The position numbers and the translations under genes were made by a program. From NCBI RefSeq assembly GCF_003201865.1, contig NZ_QJJJ01000015.1, positions 35,215 through 99,214 of the forward strand: a stretch of DNA of 64,000 bases, written 5' to 3'. Source of the stretch: Methylobacterium sp. B4 (GTDB taxonomy: Bacteria; Pseudomonadota; Alphaproteobacteria; Rhizobiales; Beijerinckiaceae). Positions 8,375-18,385 of the stretch are shown here, piece after piece; position 1 is the first letter of the stretch, and each line of letters opens with the position of its first letter. The notes under the pieces are model-generated. The model was not told the DNA's origin, did not search any database, and saw only the letters and a program-made list of their open reading frames with translations.

Positions 8375-9535
8375 TCAGGCCGTCGGGGCCGCCACCCGCT
8401 GGCGCAGGCCGGCGATCACCGCCTTGAGCATCTCGTCGCTCGCGGCCTCGCTCAGGCCGCCGGGGCTGCGCGCGGCGTAGATCCGCTCGTGCACGAAGGC
8501 GAGCTTGGCGATGACCGCCGGCGCCAGCTTGAAGGGGTAGAGCGGCGGCTGCCCCATGCTCCGGTTGAGCGAGTTCATCGCGTAGGTCAGCGGCAGCCAC
8601 GCCTCGATCACCCGCTGGAAATCGGGCGTCTCGTAGGGGTCGAAGTCGATGCAGGTCGAGGCCTGCGCCCCCTCGCCGCCGCCTCTCAGCTTCGGACTCA
8701 GCCGCATCTCGAAGGCGCTGCCGGTCTCCAGCGTGTCGACGATATGCAGGTAGTGGGCGAAGGTCTCGGCGAAATCCTCCCAGGGATGGGCGGTGGCGTA
8801 GGAGGAGACGAAGGATTCCTGCCAGTCCGGCGGCGCCCCCTCGGAATGGTGGCGCCGGAGTGCCGCGCCGTAATCGGCGCGCTCGTCGCCGAACAGGACG
8901 CGGAAGGCCGGCAGGCTCGGATCGAAGCGCACCAGCAGGTTCCAGAAGTAATGCCCGATCTCGTGCCGGAAGTGGCCGAGCAGGGTGCGGTAATACTCGC
9001 CGAACATCGTGCGGCGGCGCTCGCGCTCCACGTCGTCGGCCTCGGCGATGGAGAGGGTGATGAGCCCGTCGAGATGGCCCGTCATCACCGGCGGCCCGGC
9101 CGATTCGGCGAGGAAGTCGAAGGCGAGCCCGTCGGAGTACTGCGCCCGCGTCACCAGCGGCAGCTCCAGGCGCAGCAGCGAGTAGAACAGCCGCCGCTTG
9201 GCCGCCTCGATCTGGCGCCAGCGCTCGAGATTGGCCGGCAGGCTCAGGTCCGGCACCACCCGGTTGTGGCGGCAGGTGACGCAGTAGGGCTCGTCCGACT
9301 CCTCCGGCACCGTCCAGTTGCAGGCCTCGTAGGCCGCGTTGGCGCAGAGGCGGTACTTGCGGCCGGGATGGGCGTAGGCGCGAAAGAGGGGTCCGCGCGC
9401 ATCCTCGCCGCAAGGCTCCAGCGCCGAGACGGCGTGACAGTCGCAGACATAGCCGAGGCGCCGCTCGCAACTCTCGCAGACCGTGCTCTCGAACGAGACC
9501 GGCTGGTCGCAGGCTTGGCACTGGAAGATACGCAT
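8375..9535 (-). CDS. Putative zinc-binding metallopeptidase (Peptidase_Mx family) with N-terminal zinc ribbons
   Basis: A 386-residue protein. The N-terminus has paired cysteines at residues 6/9 and 20/23, then further pairs (CANAAYEAC, CVTC), which look like zinc ribbons. The catalytic motif HEIGH is at residues 191-195, followed by 'WEDFAETFAHYLHI', giving the third zinc ligand region. This arrangement fits the putative zinc-binding metallopeptidase family PF15887. The start at 9535 was chosen because the sequence GGGAGG precedes it and the cysteine pairs begin at once. There is no signal peptide, so it should act in the cytoplasm. It is divergent from the transglutaminase/ATP-grasp operon, which suggests a link to peptide processing. 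Confidence 0.85.
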   Translation of the reverse strand: MRIFQCQACDQPVSFESTVCESCERRLGYVCDCHAVSALEPCGEDARGPLFRAYAHPGRKYRLCANAAYEACNWTVPEESDEPYCVTCRHNRVVPDLSLPANLERWRQIEAAKRRLFYSLLRLELPLVTRAQYSDGLAFDFLAESAGPPVMTGHLDGLITLSIAEADDVERERRRTMFGEYYRTLLGHFRHEIGHYFWNLLVRFDPSLPAFRVLFGDERADYGAALRRHHSEGAPPDWQESFVSSYATAHPWEDFAETFAHYLHIVDTLETGSAFEMRLSPKLRGGGEGAQASTCIDFDPYETPDFQRVIEAWLPLTYAMNSLNRSMGQPPLYPFKLAPAVIAKLAFVHERIYAARSPGGLSEAASDEMLKAVIAGLRQRVAAPTA

Positions 9536-9777
9536 GGGGCCTCCCGCCGGGGCGGGGATGCTGCAGGAACCGGGCCGTGTGCCGGAATCAGGAAACCAAG
9601 GGCCGCGAGCCCGCGAAGTTCCCGCCCCGCTCGGAGCCGGCTCGATCCAGCCGCACGGTTCTTGCTTGATTGAGCGCCATCCCGCCTCATCCGGGATGTA
9701 TAAGGCGTGCAACCAGCGGCCCAGCGCGGCCGCCCGGCTCCGCCGTGAGCCTCGATCAAGACTGCCCGGGAGCCTCC

Positions 9778-12700
9778 GTGTCGATCCAAGCCGCCCTGCA
9801 CCACGTCACGCATTACCGCTACGATCGGCCGATCGCGCTGGGGCCGCAGACGATCCGCCTGCGCCCGGCGCCGCATTCCCGCACCCGGGTGCCGGCCTAC
9901 GCGCTGAAGGTCGTGCCCGAGAACCACTTCATCAATTGGCAGCAGGACCCGGCCGGCAACTGGCTCGCCCGGCTCGTCTTCCCGGAAAAGACCAGCGAGT
10001 TCCGGGTCGAGGTCGATCTCACCGCCGACCTCGCGGTCATCAATCCGTTCGACTTCTTCGTCGAGCCCTACGCCGAGCGCCGCTCCTTCGACTACGAGCC
10101 GGACCTGAAGGTCGCGCTCGCCCCCTACCTCGTCCTCGATGCGGCCCAGGGTCCGGAGATCGACGCCTTCCTCGCGCGCATTCCCGAGGAGACCCACACC
10201 GTCACGTTCCTCGTGGCGCTGAATGCGATGCTGCGCACCGAGGTCGCTTACGGCGTGCGCATGGAGCCCGGCGTGCAGACGCCCGCCGAGACCCTGACCC
10301 TGAAGAGCGGCTCCTGCCGCGACTCCGCGTGGCTGCTGGTGCAGGTGCTGCGGCGCCTGGGCTTTGCCGCCCGCTTCGTCTCGGGCTACCTGATCCAGCT
10401 CGTGCCCGACACCACGGCGGTCGACGGGCCGGCCGGAACCACCACAGACTTCACCGACCTGCACGCCTGGGCCGAGGTCTACCTGCCCGGGGCCGGCTGG
10501 ATCGGCTTCGACGCCACCTCCGGCCTGCTCACCGGCGAGGGGCACATCCCGCTGGCGGCCACCGCCCACTACAACGGCGCCGCCCCGATCACCGGCCTCT
10601 CCGAGCCGGCCGGGGTCGAGTTCGCCTACGAGATGACGGTCAGCCGCGTGGCGGAAGCGCCGCGCATCACAAAGCCCTTCTCCGAGGATGTCTGGAGCGC
10701 GATGGACGCGCTGGGCGAGCGCATCGACGCCGACCTCGCCGCGCAGGACGTGCGCCTGACCATGGGCGGCGAGCCGACCTTCGTCTCGGTGGACGATTTC
10801 GAGGCGCCCGAATGGAACGTCGCCGCCGTCGGCCCGACCAAGCGGGGCCTCGCCGATCAGCTGGTCCGGCGCCTGCGGGATCGCTTCGCGCCCGGCGGCA
10901 TGCTGCATTACGGCCAGGGCAAGTGGTATCCCGGCGAGAGCCTGCCGCGCTGGGCCTTCGCCCTCTACTGGCGCAAGGACGGCGTGCCGGTCTGGCGCAA
11001 TGCCGATCTCGTCGCGGTCGAGGACGGGCCGAGGGATGCCACCCTCGCCGATGCCGAGCGGCTGGTCGGCGCGCTCGCCGAGCGGCTCGAACTCGCCCGC
11101 TTCGTCTTCCCGGCCTACGAGGACGCGGTCTATTGGAGGAGCCGCGAGAGCGAGCTCCCGGCCAACGTCACCACCGCGGCGCCCCGCACCGGCAGCCCCG
11201 AGACCGACGCCCGCTACGCCCGCGTGTTCGGGCGCGGCCTCGACACCCCCGTCGGCTACGTGCTGCCCCTCGCCAACCTCGCGGCGGAGACCGGCCGCGC
11301 CTGGATCTCTGAAGTCTGGAGCTTCCGCCGCGGCGGCGCCTATCTCAACCCCGGCGACTCGCCCCTGGGCTTTCGCCTGCCGCTCGGCTCGCTGCCTCAC
11401 GTGCCGCCGGATTCCTACCCCTACTACCAGCCGCAGGACCCGCTGGAGGCCCGCGGCGGCCTGCCCCCCGAACCGGGCGGCCCCGGGGAGGCGCCCCTGG
11501 CGAAGGGGGCTGACCGGGCCAACGGCGCCGGCATCGAGGGCGTGGCCGTGCGCACCGCGCTCTCGGTCGAGCCCCGCGACGGCGTGCTCTGCGTGTTCAT
11601 GCCGCCGCTGGAGCGGGCCGACGAGTACATCGACCTCGTCGGGCATCTCGAGCGCGCCGCCGAGACGGTCGGCCGGCCGATCCATATCGAGGGCTACGAG
11701 CCGCCCTACGATCCGCGGCTCTCGGTCATCAAAGTCACCCCCGATCCCGGTGTGATCGAGGTGAACGTCCACCCCGCCGCCTCCTGGCGCGAGGCGGTGG
11801 ACATCACCCGCGGCCTCTACGAGGAAGCCCGCCAGACCCGCCTCGGGGCGGAGAAGTTCATGATCGACGGCCGCCACACCGGCACGGGCGGGGGCAACCA
11901 CGTCGTGCTCGGCGGCGCCAGCCCCGCCGACTCGCCCTTCCTGCGCCGGCCCGACCTGCTCAAGAGCCTCGTGCTCACCTGGCAGCGGCACCCCTGCCTC
12001 TCCTACCTCTTCGCCGGGCTCTATGTCGGTCCGACGAGCCAGGCGCCGCGCATGGACGAGGCGCGCCACGACGGGCTCTACGAACTGGAGATCGCGCTCG
12101 CCCAGGTGCCGGGGCCGGACGGGGCCAACATCCCGCACTGGCTGGTGGACCGGCTGTTCCGCAACGTCCTCACCGACGTGACCGGCAACACCCACCGGGC
12201 CGAGATCTGCATCGACAAGCTCTACTCGCCCGACGGGCCGACGGGGCGTCTCGGTCTGCTCGAATTCCGCTCCTTCGAGATGCCGCCGGACGCGCGCATG
12301 AGCCTCGCGCAGGCCGTGCTGCTGCGGGCCATCGTGGCCTGGCTCTGGCGCGAGCCGCGGACGGGCGGCTGTGTCCGCTGGGGCACGGCCCTGCACGATC
12401 GCTTCATGCTGCCGCATTTCCTCTGGGCCGACTTCCTCGACCTTCTGGAAGAACTGCGGGCCGGCGGCTACGATTTCGACCCCCTGGCCTTCGCGGCGCA
12501 GCGCGAGTTCCGCTTCCCCGTCTTCGGCCGGGTGGAGCAGGGCGGGGTCGGCCTGGAGCTGCGCCAGGCGCTGGAGCCCTGGCACGTGCTGGGCGAAGAG
12601 GGGGCCGCCGGGGGAACCGTGCGCTTCGTGGATGCATCCGTCGAGCGGCTTCAGGTCCGGGTCGAGGGCTTCGTGCCCGGCCGGCACGTGATCGCCTGCA

Positions 12701-13062
12701 ACGGTCGGCGCCTGCCGATGACGCCGACCGGCGCCAGCGGCGAGGCGGTCGCGGGCCTGCGCTTCAAGGCGTGGCAGCCCGCCTCCTCCCTGCACCCGAC
12801 GATCCCGCCGCACGGGCCGCTCACCTTCGACATCCTGGATGCCTGGAGCGACCGCTCACTCGGCGGCTGCCGCTACCATGTCAGCCATCCGGGGGGGCGC
12901 AACTACGACAGCTTCCCCGTCAACGCCTACGAGGCGGAGGGGCGGCGGCTCGCCCGCTTCGAGGCCATGGGCCACACCCCCGGCCGGATCGCCATGCCGC
13001 CCGAGGAGCGCTCAAGCGAGTTCCCCCTGACCCTCGACCTGCGCGCGCCCGCACCCCGATGA
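9778..13062 (+). CDS. Transglutaminase-like protein fused to DUF2126
   Basis: A 1094-residue protein. An N-terminal bacterial transglutaminase beta-region (residues 1 to about 95) precedes the core, with the papain-like triad visible as Cys180 (SGSCRDSAW), His229 (LHAWAEVY) and Asp245 (GFDATSG). The remainder, from about residue 310 ('[16 protein letters not shown]') to the end, is DUF2126. This fusion is the usual architecture and length of COG1305-COG4196 proteins. The GTG at 9778 has GGGAG just upstream; a GTG at 9745 is an alternative. No signal peptide is seen. The family usually sits with ATP-grasp and alpha-E proteins, as here. It probably makes or breaks amide bonds on an unknown peptide. 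Confidence 0.9.
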   Translation: MSIQAALHHVTHYRYDRPIALGPQTIRLRPAPHSRTRVPAYALKVVPENHFINWQQDPAGNWLARLVFPEKTSEFRVEVDLTADLAVINPFDFFVEPYAERRSFDYEPDLKVALAPYLVLDAAQGPEIDAFLARIPEETHTVTFLVALNAMLRTEVAYGVRMEPGVQTPAETLTLKSGSCRDSAWLLVQVLRRLGFAARFVSGYLIQLVPDTTAVDGPAGTTTDFTDLHAWAEVYLPGAGWIGFDATSGLLTGEGHIPLAATAHYNGAAPITGLSEPAGVEFAYEMTVSRVAEAPRITKPFSEDVWSAMDALGERIDADLAAQDVRLTMGGEPTFVSVDDFEAPEWNVAAVGPTKRGLADQLVRRLRDRFAPGGMLHYGQGKWYPGESLPRWAFALYWRKDGVPVWRNADLVAVEDGPRDATLADAERLVGALAERLELARFVFPAYEDAVYWRSRESELPANVTTAAPRTGSPETDARYARVFGRGLDTPVGYVLPLANLAAETGRAWISEVWSFRRGGAYLNPGDSPLGFRLPLGSLPHVPPDSYPYYQPQDPLEARGGLPPEPGGPGEAPLAKGADRANGAGIEGVAVRTALSVEPRDGVLCVFMPPLERADEYIDLVGHLERAAETVGRPIHIEGYEPPYDPRLSVIKVTPDPGVIEVNVHPAASWREAVDITRGLYEEARQTRLGAEKFMIDGRHTGTGGGNHVVLGGASPADSPFLRRPDLLKSLVLTWQRHPCLSYLFAGLYVGPTSQAPRMDEARHDGLYELEIALAQVPGPDGANIPHWLVDRLFRNVLTDVTGNTHRAEICIDKLYSPDGPTGRLGLLEFRSFEMPPDARMSLAQAVLLRAIVAWLWREPRTGGCVRWGTALHDRFMLPHFLWADFLDLLEELRAGGYDFDPLAFAAQREFRFPVFGRVEQGGVGLELRQALEPWHVLGEEGAAGGTVRFVDASVERLQVRVEGFVPGRHVIACNGRRLPMTPTGASGEAVAGLRFKAWQPASSLHPTIPPHGPLTFDILDAWSDRSLGGCRYHVSHPGGRNYDSFPVNAYEAEGRRLARFEAMGHTPGRIAMPPEERSSEFPLTLDLRAPAPR

Positions 13063-15599
13063 CATCTTCGGCCGCCCTCGCGGACGGGCCCGCGCCCGAC
13101 GCCTCCGCCTGGGCGACCGACGATCCGGCGTCGCGCATCCGGCGCTGGACGGAAGGCTACGCGCCCCGTCCCGGCCTCGCCGACGAGATGGTCGATGCGC
13201 GCGGAGAGCTGCGCGGCGGCTGGCCGCGCTTCCTCGAACGGCTCGCCCGGCTCGACGACCGCGAGGTCGCCGCCCGCTTCCTCTCGGCCGAGCGCCACAT
13301 CCGCGACGCCGGCATTTCCTACCGGGTCTACGGCGACGGGCGGGAGCATCCCTGGCCGCTGGGCTCGCTGCCGCTCGTCATCGATGCCGCCGACTGGGCG
13401 GAGCTGTCCGCCGGCATCGTCCAGCGCGCCGGCCTGATGGAGCGCATCGTCGCCGACATCTACGGGCCGGGCCGGCTCGTCGCGGAGGGGTTCCTGCCCG
13501 CGGGCGTGGTGGCGGGCAGCCCGGAATACCTGCGGCCCGTGCACGGCATCGCGCCGCCGGGCGGGCGCTGGCTGCCGATCTACGCGGCGGATGTCGGGCG
13601 CGGCCCGGACGGGTGCTGGCGGGTGCTGGCCGACCGGACGCAGGCGCCTTCCGGCCTCGGCTACGCCCTGGAGAACCGGATGGTGCTCGCCCGCGCCTTC
13701 CCGGACCTGTTCGCCGACCTTCACGTCGAGCGCCTGCCCGGATTCTTCCAGGCCTTCCGGGCCGGGCTCGCCGCCTCATGCGCCCGCAGCGACCCGCGCA
13801 TCTGCCTTTTGACCTCGGGCCCCTACAGCAGCACCTATGTCGAGCAGGCCGCGCTCGCCCGCTATCTCGGATTCCTGCTGGTGGAGGGCGACGACCTCGT
13901 CGTGCGCGACGGGCTCCTGCACGTGCGCACCGTCGCCGGCCTGAAGCGGGCCGACGCGGTCTGGCGCCGGATCGACGCGGACTATCTCGACCCGATGGAG
14001 CTGCGCTCCGACTCGCGCCTGGGCGTGCCCGGCATGCTCCAGGCCCTGCGCCGGGGCGGCGCCGTGGTGGGCAACATGCCGGGCTCCGGCGTGCTCGAAT
14101 CGGCCGCGCTCAGCCCCTACCTGCCCGCCATCGCCCGAGCGCTCACCGGCGAGGAATTGCGGCTCGCCGGCCCCGACACGTGGTGGTGTGGCGATCCGGA
14201 CGGCCTTCGCCACGTGCTGGCCCATCTCGACCGTCTGACGCTGCGCCCCGCCGCGACCCCGGTGCGCGGACCCGAGCGCGACGCGATGCTGGCCGGCCCG
14301 GCCCTCGACGCCGCCCGCGCCCGCGCCCTGGCCGCCTTGCGCGAGCGCCCCTTCGACTGGGTGGCGCAGGAGCCCGCGCCGCTCTCGACCATGCCGGCCT
14401 GGCAGGACGGGCGGCTGGCGCCGCGCCCCTTCGTCATGCGCGTCTTCGCCGCCGCGACGCCCGAGGGCTGGCGCGTGCTGCCGAGCGCCTTCTGCCGCGT
14501 GGCCGAGCACGACGGCGCCGACCCGAGCGAGATGCGCGCCGGCATCCGCTCCGCCGATGTCTGGGTGCTGTCGGATACCCCCATCGACGCGCCGCCGCTC
14601 CTGCTCTCCACCGCGCCGCGCATCCGCCGCATCGCCGGCCATCTCCCGTCGCGGGCGGCGGACAACCTGTTCTGGTTCGGGCGATACCTGGAGCGGGCGG
14701 AGGCGGTGATCCGCCTCGTCCAGGCGCATCTGGGCGGCTTCAGCGGGGCGCTCGCCGCCGACGCCTCCGGGGAGGAGGGCGGGCCGACGGCTCTGGCCAT
14801 CCGCGCGCTCCTGAAGGAGTGGGGCTCGGTCGAGGCCGCGGACCTCTCGCCCGCGGCCCTGGCGCAGGAGGCCCTCTCCGGCAAGATGCGCTACGGCTCG
14901 GCGCTCGCCCACGTCATGGAGGCCCGGCGCATCGCCGCTTCCCTGCGCGAGCGGCTGCCGATGGAATCCTGGCGGGCGCTGGCGGACCTGCGCGACACCC
15001 TGGTCTATGCCGAGGCCTGGGCGCCGACCGAGGCGCAGCTCTTCGGCAAGGCCGAGCGGGCGCTCGGCCACCTCGCCGCGCTGGCGGGCCTCGCCCACGA
15101 GAACATGGGCCACGGCACCGCGTGGCGCTTCGCCGACATGGGACGGCGCGTCGAGCGGGCGATCAACACCTGCCGCTTCGCGGTGGATTTCTGCGACCGC
15201 GAGGCGAGCGCCGAGGATCTCGGGGTGATGCTCTCGCTGGCCGATTCCCAGATCGCCTACGGCAGCCGCTACCTCACCGGCGTCAGCCGCGACGCGGTCT
15301 GCGACATGGCGGTGCTCGATCCCGGCAATCCCCGCTCGGTCGCCTATCAGGTGCAGGCGATCGTGGCCCATCTCGAGGTCCTGCCGGCGCTGGCCGCCGA
15401 CGGCCTGCCCGAGACGCACCGCCGCCGGGCATTGGCGCTGGCCGGCACGCTGCAGACGGCGGACGCCGCCGAGACCGAGGGCGAGGCCCTGGAGCACATC
15501 GAAACCGAGCTGGAAGGCCTCGCGGACCGGATCGCGAGCCGCTACTTCCCCAACGGCCCCGACGCCCTGCGGCCCGAGAAGCTGACGGGTCTGGCTTGA
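13059..15599 (+). CDS. Circularly permuted type 2 ATP-grasp protein fused to an alpha-E domain
   Basis: An 846-residue fusion. Residues up to about 510 match the circularly permuted ATP-grasp family (COG2308), with '[20 protein letters not shown]' and '[20 protein letters not shown]'. From about residue 530 ([18 protein letters not shown]) it is an alpha-E protein (COG2307), all helical. The start ATG overlaps the previous stop by four bases (ATGA), indicating translational coupling. ATP-grasp proteins of this type are predicted peptide ligases that join amino acids by ATP-dependent amide formation. The product is not known. In many bacteria the two halves are separate adjacent genes; here they are fused. 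Confidence 0.9.
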   Translation: MTSSAALADGPAPDASAWATDDPASRIRRWTEGYAPRPGLADEMVDARGELRGGWPRFLERLARLDDREVAARFLSAERHIRDAGISYRVYGDGREHPWPLGSLPLVIDAADWAELSAGIVQRAGLMERIVADIYGPGRLVAEGFLPAGVVAGSPEYLRPVHGIAPPGGRWLPIYAADVGRGPDGCWRVLADRTQAPSGLGYALENRMVLARAFPDLFADLHVERLPGFFQAFRAGLAASCARSDPRICLLTSGPYSSTYVEQAALARYLGFLLVEGDDLVVRDGLLHVRTVAGLKRADAVWRRIDADYLDPMELRSDSRLGVPGMLQALRRGGAVVGNMPGSGVLESAALSPYLPAIARALTGEELRLAGPDTWWCGDPDGLRHVLAHLDRLTLRPAATPVRGPERDAMLAGPALDAARARALAALRERPFDWVAQEPAPLSTMPAWQDGRLAPRPFVMRVFAAATPEGWRVLPSAFCRVAEHDGADPSEMRAGIRSADVWVLSDTPIDAPPLLLSTAPRIRRIAGHLPSRAADNLFWFGRYLERAEAVIRLVQAHLGGFSGALAADASGEEGGPTALAIRALLKEWGSVEAADLSPAALAQEALSGKMRYGSALAHVMEARRIAASLRERLPMESWRALADLRDTLVYAEAWAPTEAQLFGKAERALGHLAALAGLAHENMGHGTAWRFADMGRRVERAINTCRFAVDFCDREASAEDLGVMLSLADSQIAYGSRYLTGVSRDAVCDMAVLDPGNPRSVAYQVQAIVAHLEVLPALAADGLPETHRRRALALAGTLQTADAAETEGEALEHIETELEGLADRIASRYFPNGPDALRPEKLTGLA

Positions 15600-16495
15600 T
15601 CTACACCTTGCGTCACCTGACGACCTACCGCTACGCCAGGGCCGTCCGCTCCGCGCGCTGCAACCTGCGTCTGCGCCCCCGCGACGGAGAGGGGCAGCGG
15701 GTGCTGGAGGCCGCGCTCACGGTTACGCCGGCGCCGAAGAGCCGGCTGGAGCGGGCCGATTTCTTCGGCACCGACACGCTCACCCTGCTCATCGACGAGC
15801 CCCACCGCACCTTCGCCGTCGAGGCGGTCTCCCGGGTGGCGGTGGAGCGTCCCGTCCCGCCGGAGCCGGAGGCGGGCCCCTCCTGGGAGGCGGTGCGCGC
15901 GGCGGCTCTGCGGCTGCCCACGCTCGGCCCCGACGGGCCGGCCCATTTCCAGTTCCCGAGCCAGCGCGTGCCGATCGTGCCCGCGGTCACGGATTACGCC
16001 CGCGCCAGCTTTCCGCCCGGACGCAGCGCGCTGGGCGGCGCGATCGCGCTGATGCACCGCATCCGCAGCGACTTCCGCTTCGATGCCGAGGCCACCACCG
16101 TCTCGACCCCGCTGGCGGAGGCCTTCGCGCTGCGGGCCGGGGTCTGCCAGGACTTCGCCCACGTGATGATCGCCGCCCTGCGCGGCCTCGGCCTGCCCGC
16201 GGCCTATGTCAGCGGCTACCTCTGCACGCGCCCGCCCCCCGGCCGGCCGCGCCTGCGCGGGGCCGATGCCAGCCATGCCTGGGTCGCGCTCTGGTGCGGC
16301 GAGGGCTCGGGCGCGCGGGACGGCTGGATCGGCCTCGACCCCACCAATGATTGCGTGGTGCGCGACGAGCACATCGTCGTCGCCCGCGCCCGCGACTACG
16401 CCGACGTGGCCCCCATCGACGGGATCGTCTCCGCGGCCGGCGCGCAGAAGCTCACCGTCGAGGTCGACGTCGTCCCGGAGGACGAGGCCGCCTGA
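15596..16495 (+). CDS. Transglutaminase family protein
   Basis: A 299-residue stand-alone transglutaminase-like protein. The N-terminal region 'YTLRHLTTYRYARAVRSA' is the usual beta-fold start. The catalytic residues are Cys184 (GVCQDFAH), His227 (SHAWVALW) and Asp248 (GLDPTND). The start is a TTG at 15596 that overlaps the stop of the ATP-grasp/alpha-E gene by four bases (TTGA) and gives an N-terminus beginning directly with the family's first strand; no ATG is available nearby. It is predicted to act on the peptide made or bound by its neighbours. The operon therefore has two different transglutaminases. Confidence 0.88.
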   Translation: MIYTLRHLTTYRYARAVRSARCNLRLRPRDGEGQRVLEAALTVTPAPKSRLERADFFGTDTLTLLIDEPHRTFAVEAVSRVAVERPVPPEPEAGPSWEAVRAAALRLPTLGPDGPAHFQFPSQRVPIVPAVTDYARASFPPGRSALGGAIALMHRIRSDFRFDAEATTVSTPLAEAFALRAGVCQDFAHVMIAALRGLGLPAAYVSGYLCTRPPPGRPRLRGADASHAWVALWCGEGSGARDGWIGLDPTNDCVVRDEHIVVARARDYADVAPIDGIVSAAGAQKLTVEVDVVPEDEAA

Positions 16496-16584
16496 CGGAC
16501 GGCTCGACGATGGACTTGTCCCCCCGTTTGGGCTTAAGCCCGCAACCCGACACCAGCGCGGGACGGTTCGAGGGACATCAAGCC

Positions 16585-16848
16585 GTGGTTCAGTCGATGG
16601 CCGACGTGCGGGAGGCGATCTTCGTCTTCATCGCGGCCCGCAACCCGGGCCTTCCCCCCGGCTCGGTCACGGGGGAGACCTCGCTCGTGACGAGCGACGC
16701 GCTGGATTCGATCGGCATCCTCGACCTGATGATGCATCTCGGCGACCGGTTCGGCGTCGAGATCGACGAGGACAGCTTCGATCTGGCGAATTTCGCGAGC
16801 GTCGACACGCTGGCCCACTTCATCGACGACCGGCGCTCCGACGCCTGA
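16585..16848 (+). CDS. Acyl carrier protein
   Basis: An 87-residue acidic carrier protein. The phosphopantetheine attachment site is Ser42 in 'TSDALDSIGILDLMMHL', and the following 'FGVEIDEDSFDLANFASVDT' is the typical helix II-III region. I chose the GTG at 16585 because GAGGGA lies nine bases upstream and the size is normal for an ACP. An in-frame ATG at 16510 would add 25 residues, and another ATG at 16597 would shorten it by four. It sits between the second transglutaminase and an AMP-forming ligase, only seven bases before the latter, so the ligase probably charges this carrier. Confidence 0.88.
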   Translation: MVQSMADVREAIFVFIAARNPGLPPGSVTGETSLVTSDALDSIGILDLMMHLGDRFGVEIDEDSFDLANFASVDTLAHFIDDRRSDA

Positions 16849-16855
16849 CCCCGCG

Positions 16856-18385
16856 ATGACTCCGACGCTGCTGCACCACCTGCTCGAGGGAGCCGGCGCG
16901 GACGATCACCCGGCCATCGTGGACGGGGCGGATTCCCTGAGCTACGGCGCGCTCCGGGCGCGGGTCGCGGCGCTGGCGCAGCGCCTGCGTCGCCTCGGGC
17001 TGCGGCCCGGCGACCGGATCGCGATCCTCCTGCCGAAGTCGATCCGCGAATGCGTCGCGCTCTTCGCCGTCAGTGCGGCGGGCGGCGTGTTCGTGCCGAT
17101 CCACCCGTCCCTGCGCCCGCGCCAGGTCCGTCACATCGTCGCCGACAGCGGCGCGCGCGCGCTGCTCACCGACCCCGTCCACGCCGCCGGGCTGGAGGGC
17201 AGCCTCGACGACCTGCCGGGCCTCGCGATCCTCGAAAGCGAGGACGGGGAGGGGGCGACGCCCCTGGCGCCCGGCGAGCCGGCCCCGCCGGGACTCGCCG
17301 CGATCCTCTACACCTCGGGCTCCACGGGCCTGCCCAAGGGGGTGATGCTCTCGCACGAGAACCTCATCGCCGGCACCCGCATCGTGCGGACCTATCTCGG
17401 CATCGGCAGGAAAGACCGCATCCTCTCGGTGCTGCCCTTCTCCTTCGATTACGGGCTGAACCAGCTTCTCACGAGCGTCGAGCAGGGTGCGCGGATCGTG
17501 CTGCTGACGCCCCGCCTCGGCGACGACGTGGTGCGGGCGCTGGAGGCCCACCGCATCACCCTGCTCGCGGGCGTGCCGACGCTGTGGACCCTGATGACGC
17601 GCGCCGCGCCGCATCTGGCCAAGGCGGATCTCTCGGCCCTGCGGGCGATCACCAATTCCGGCGGCAGCCTCGCCGTGCCGACGATCGAGCGCCTGCGCGC
17701 GCGGCTGCCGCAAACGGCGATCGTGCTGATGTACGGCCTGACCGAGGCCTTCCGCTCGACCTACCTGCCGCCGGACGAGATCGACCGGCGGCCCGACTCG
17801 ATCGGCCGGGCCATCCCCGAGACCGAGATCTTCGCCGTGACCCAGGAAGGGCGGCGGGCACGGCCCGGCGAGCCCGGCATCCTGCACCACCGCGGCCCCA
17901 CCGTCTCGATGGGCTACTGGAAGCGGCCCGAGGACACCGCCCGGGTGCTGGTGCCCGACCCGTTCCCGCAAGCGGGCCGGGAGCCGGGGCTGGTCTGCCG
18001 CTCCGGCGACCTCGTGGTGGAGGATGCCGACGGCTTCTTCCGGTTCATCGGCCGCGAGGACACGATGATCAAGACGCAGGGCTTCCGCGTCAGCCCGACC
18101 GAGGTCGAGGCGGCCCTGATGGAGACCGGCGCCTTCCGCGCCGCCGCCGTGATCGGCCTGCCCGATCCGAGCCTCGGCCAGCGCATCCACGCGGTGACCG
18201 TGCCGGCCGAGGACGCGCCGGGCACCGCCGACGTGCTCCAGACCTTGCGCAGGGCGCTGGCACCCCACCTCGTGCCCCGCACCATCGAGGCGGTGTCGGC
18301 CCTGCCGACGACGCCCAACGGCAAGGTCGATTACAAGCGCCTCACCGCCGAGCGGGCGGCCGCCGAGATCCGGGCCGATGGCTGA
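16856..18385 (+). CDS. AMP-forming acyl-CoA/acyl-ACP ligase (exosortase A-associated ligase type)
   Basis: A 509-residue ANL-superfamily enzyme. The P-loop 'LYTSGSTGLPKGVMLSHEN' begins near residue 151, followed by 'LMYGLTEAFRSTYLPPDE' (adenylate contacts), 'RSGDLVVEDADGFFRFIGR' and the C-terminal catalytic lysine region 'TTPNGKVDYKRL'. It should activate a carboxylic acid as an acyl-adenylate and load it on the ACP encoded directly upstream. ACP, ligase and PLP decarboxylase in this order resemble the trio often found with exosortase A loci. No exosortase, glycosyltransferase or PEP-CTERM gene is visible here. The substrate, fatty acid or amino acid, cannot be read from the sequence. Confidence 0.88.
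   Translation: MTPTLLHHLLEGAGADDHPAIVDGADSLSYGALRARVAALAQRLRRLGLRPGDRIAILLPKSIRECVALFAVSAAGGVFVPIHPSLRPRQVRHIVADSGARALLTDPVHAAGLEGSLDDLPGLAILESEDGEGATPLAPGEPAPPGLAAILYTSGSTGLPKGVMLSHENLIAGTRIVRTYLGIGRKDRILSVLPFSFDYGLNQLLTSVEQGARIVLLTPRLGDDVVRALEAHRITLLAGVPTLWTLMTRAAPHLAKADLSALRAITNSGGSLAVPTIERLRARLPQTAIVLMYGLTEAFRSTYLPPDEIDRRPDSIGRAIPETEIFAVTQEGRRARPGEPGILHHRGPTVSMGYWKRPEDTARVLVPDPFPQAGREPGLVCRSGDLVVEDADGFFRFIGREDTMIKTQGFRVSPTEVEAALMETGAFRAAAVIGLPDPSLGQRIHAVTVPAEDAPGTADVLQTLRRALAPHLVPRTIEAVSALPTTPNGKVDYKRLTAERAAAEIRADG

Noticed and set aside
9536..9777. Possible EcfG general-stress promoter (GGAAC) in the minus-strand leader near 9620
   Set aside because: GGAAC is present but the downstream GTT box is at the wrong distance (about 20 bases), so the match is not convincing.
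9244..12813. A 1189-residue antisense frame opposite the transglutaminase/DUF2126 gene
   Set aside because: Same reason: it reads as a shadow of a strongly coding gene, with no recognisable domain.
13613..15595. Extension of the second transglutaminase upstream in its reading frame
   Set aside because: The frame stays open through the ATP-grasp gene, but the sequence is low-complexity and the TTG overlap start explains the gene end.
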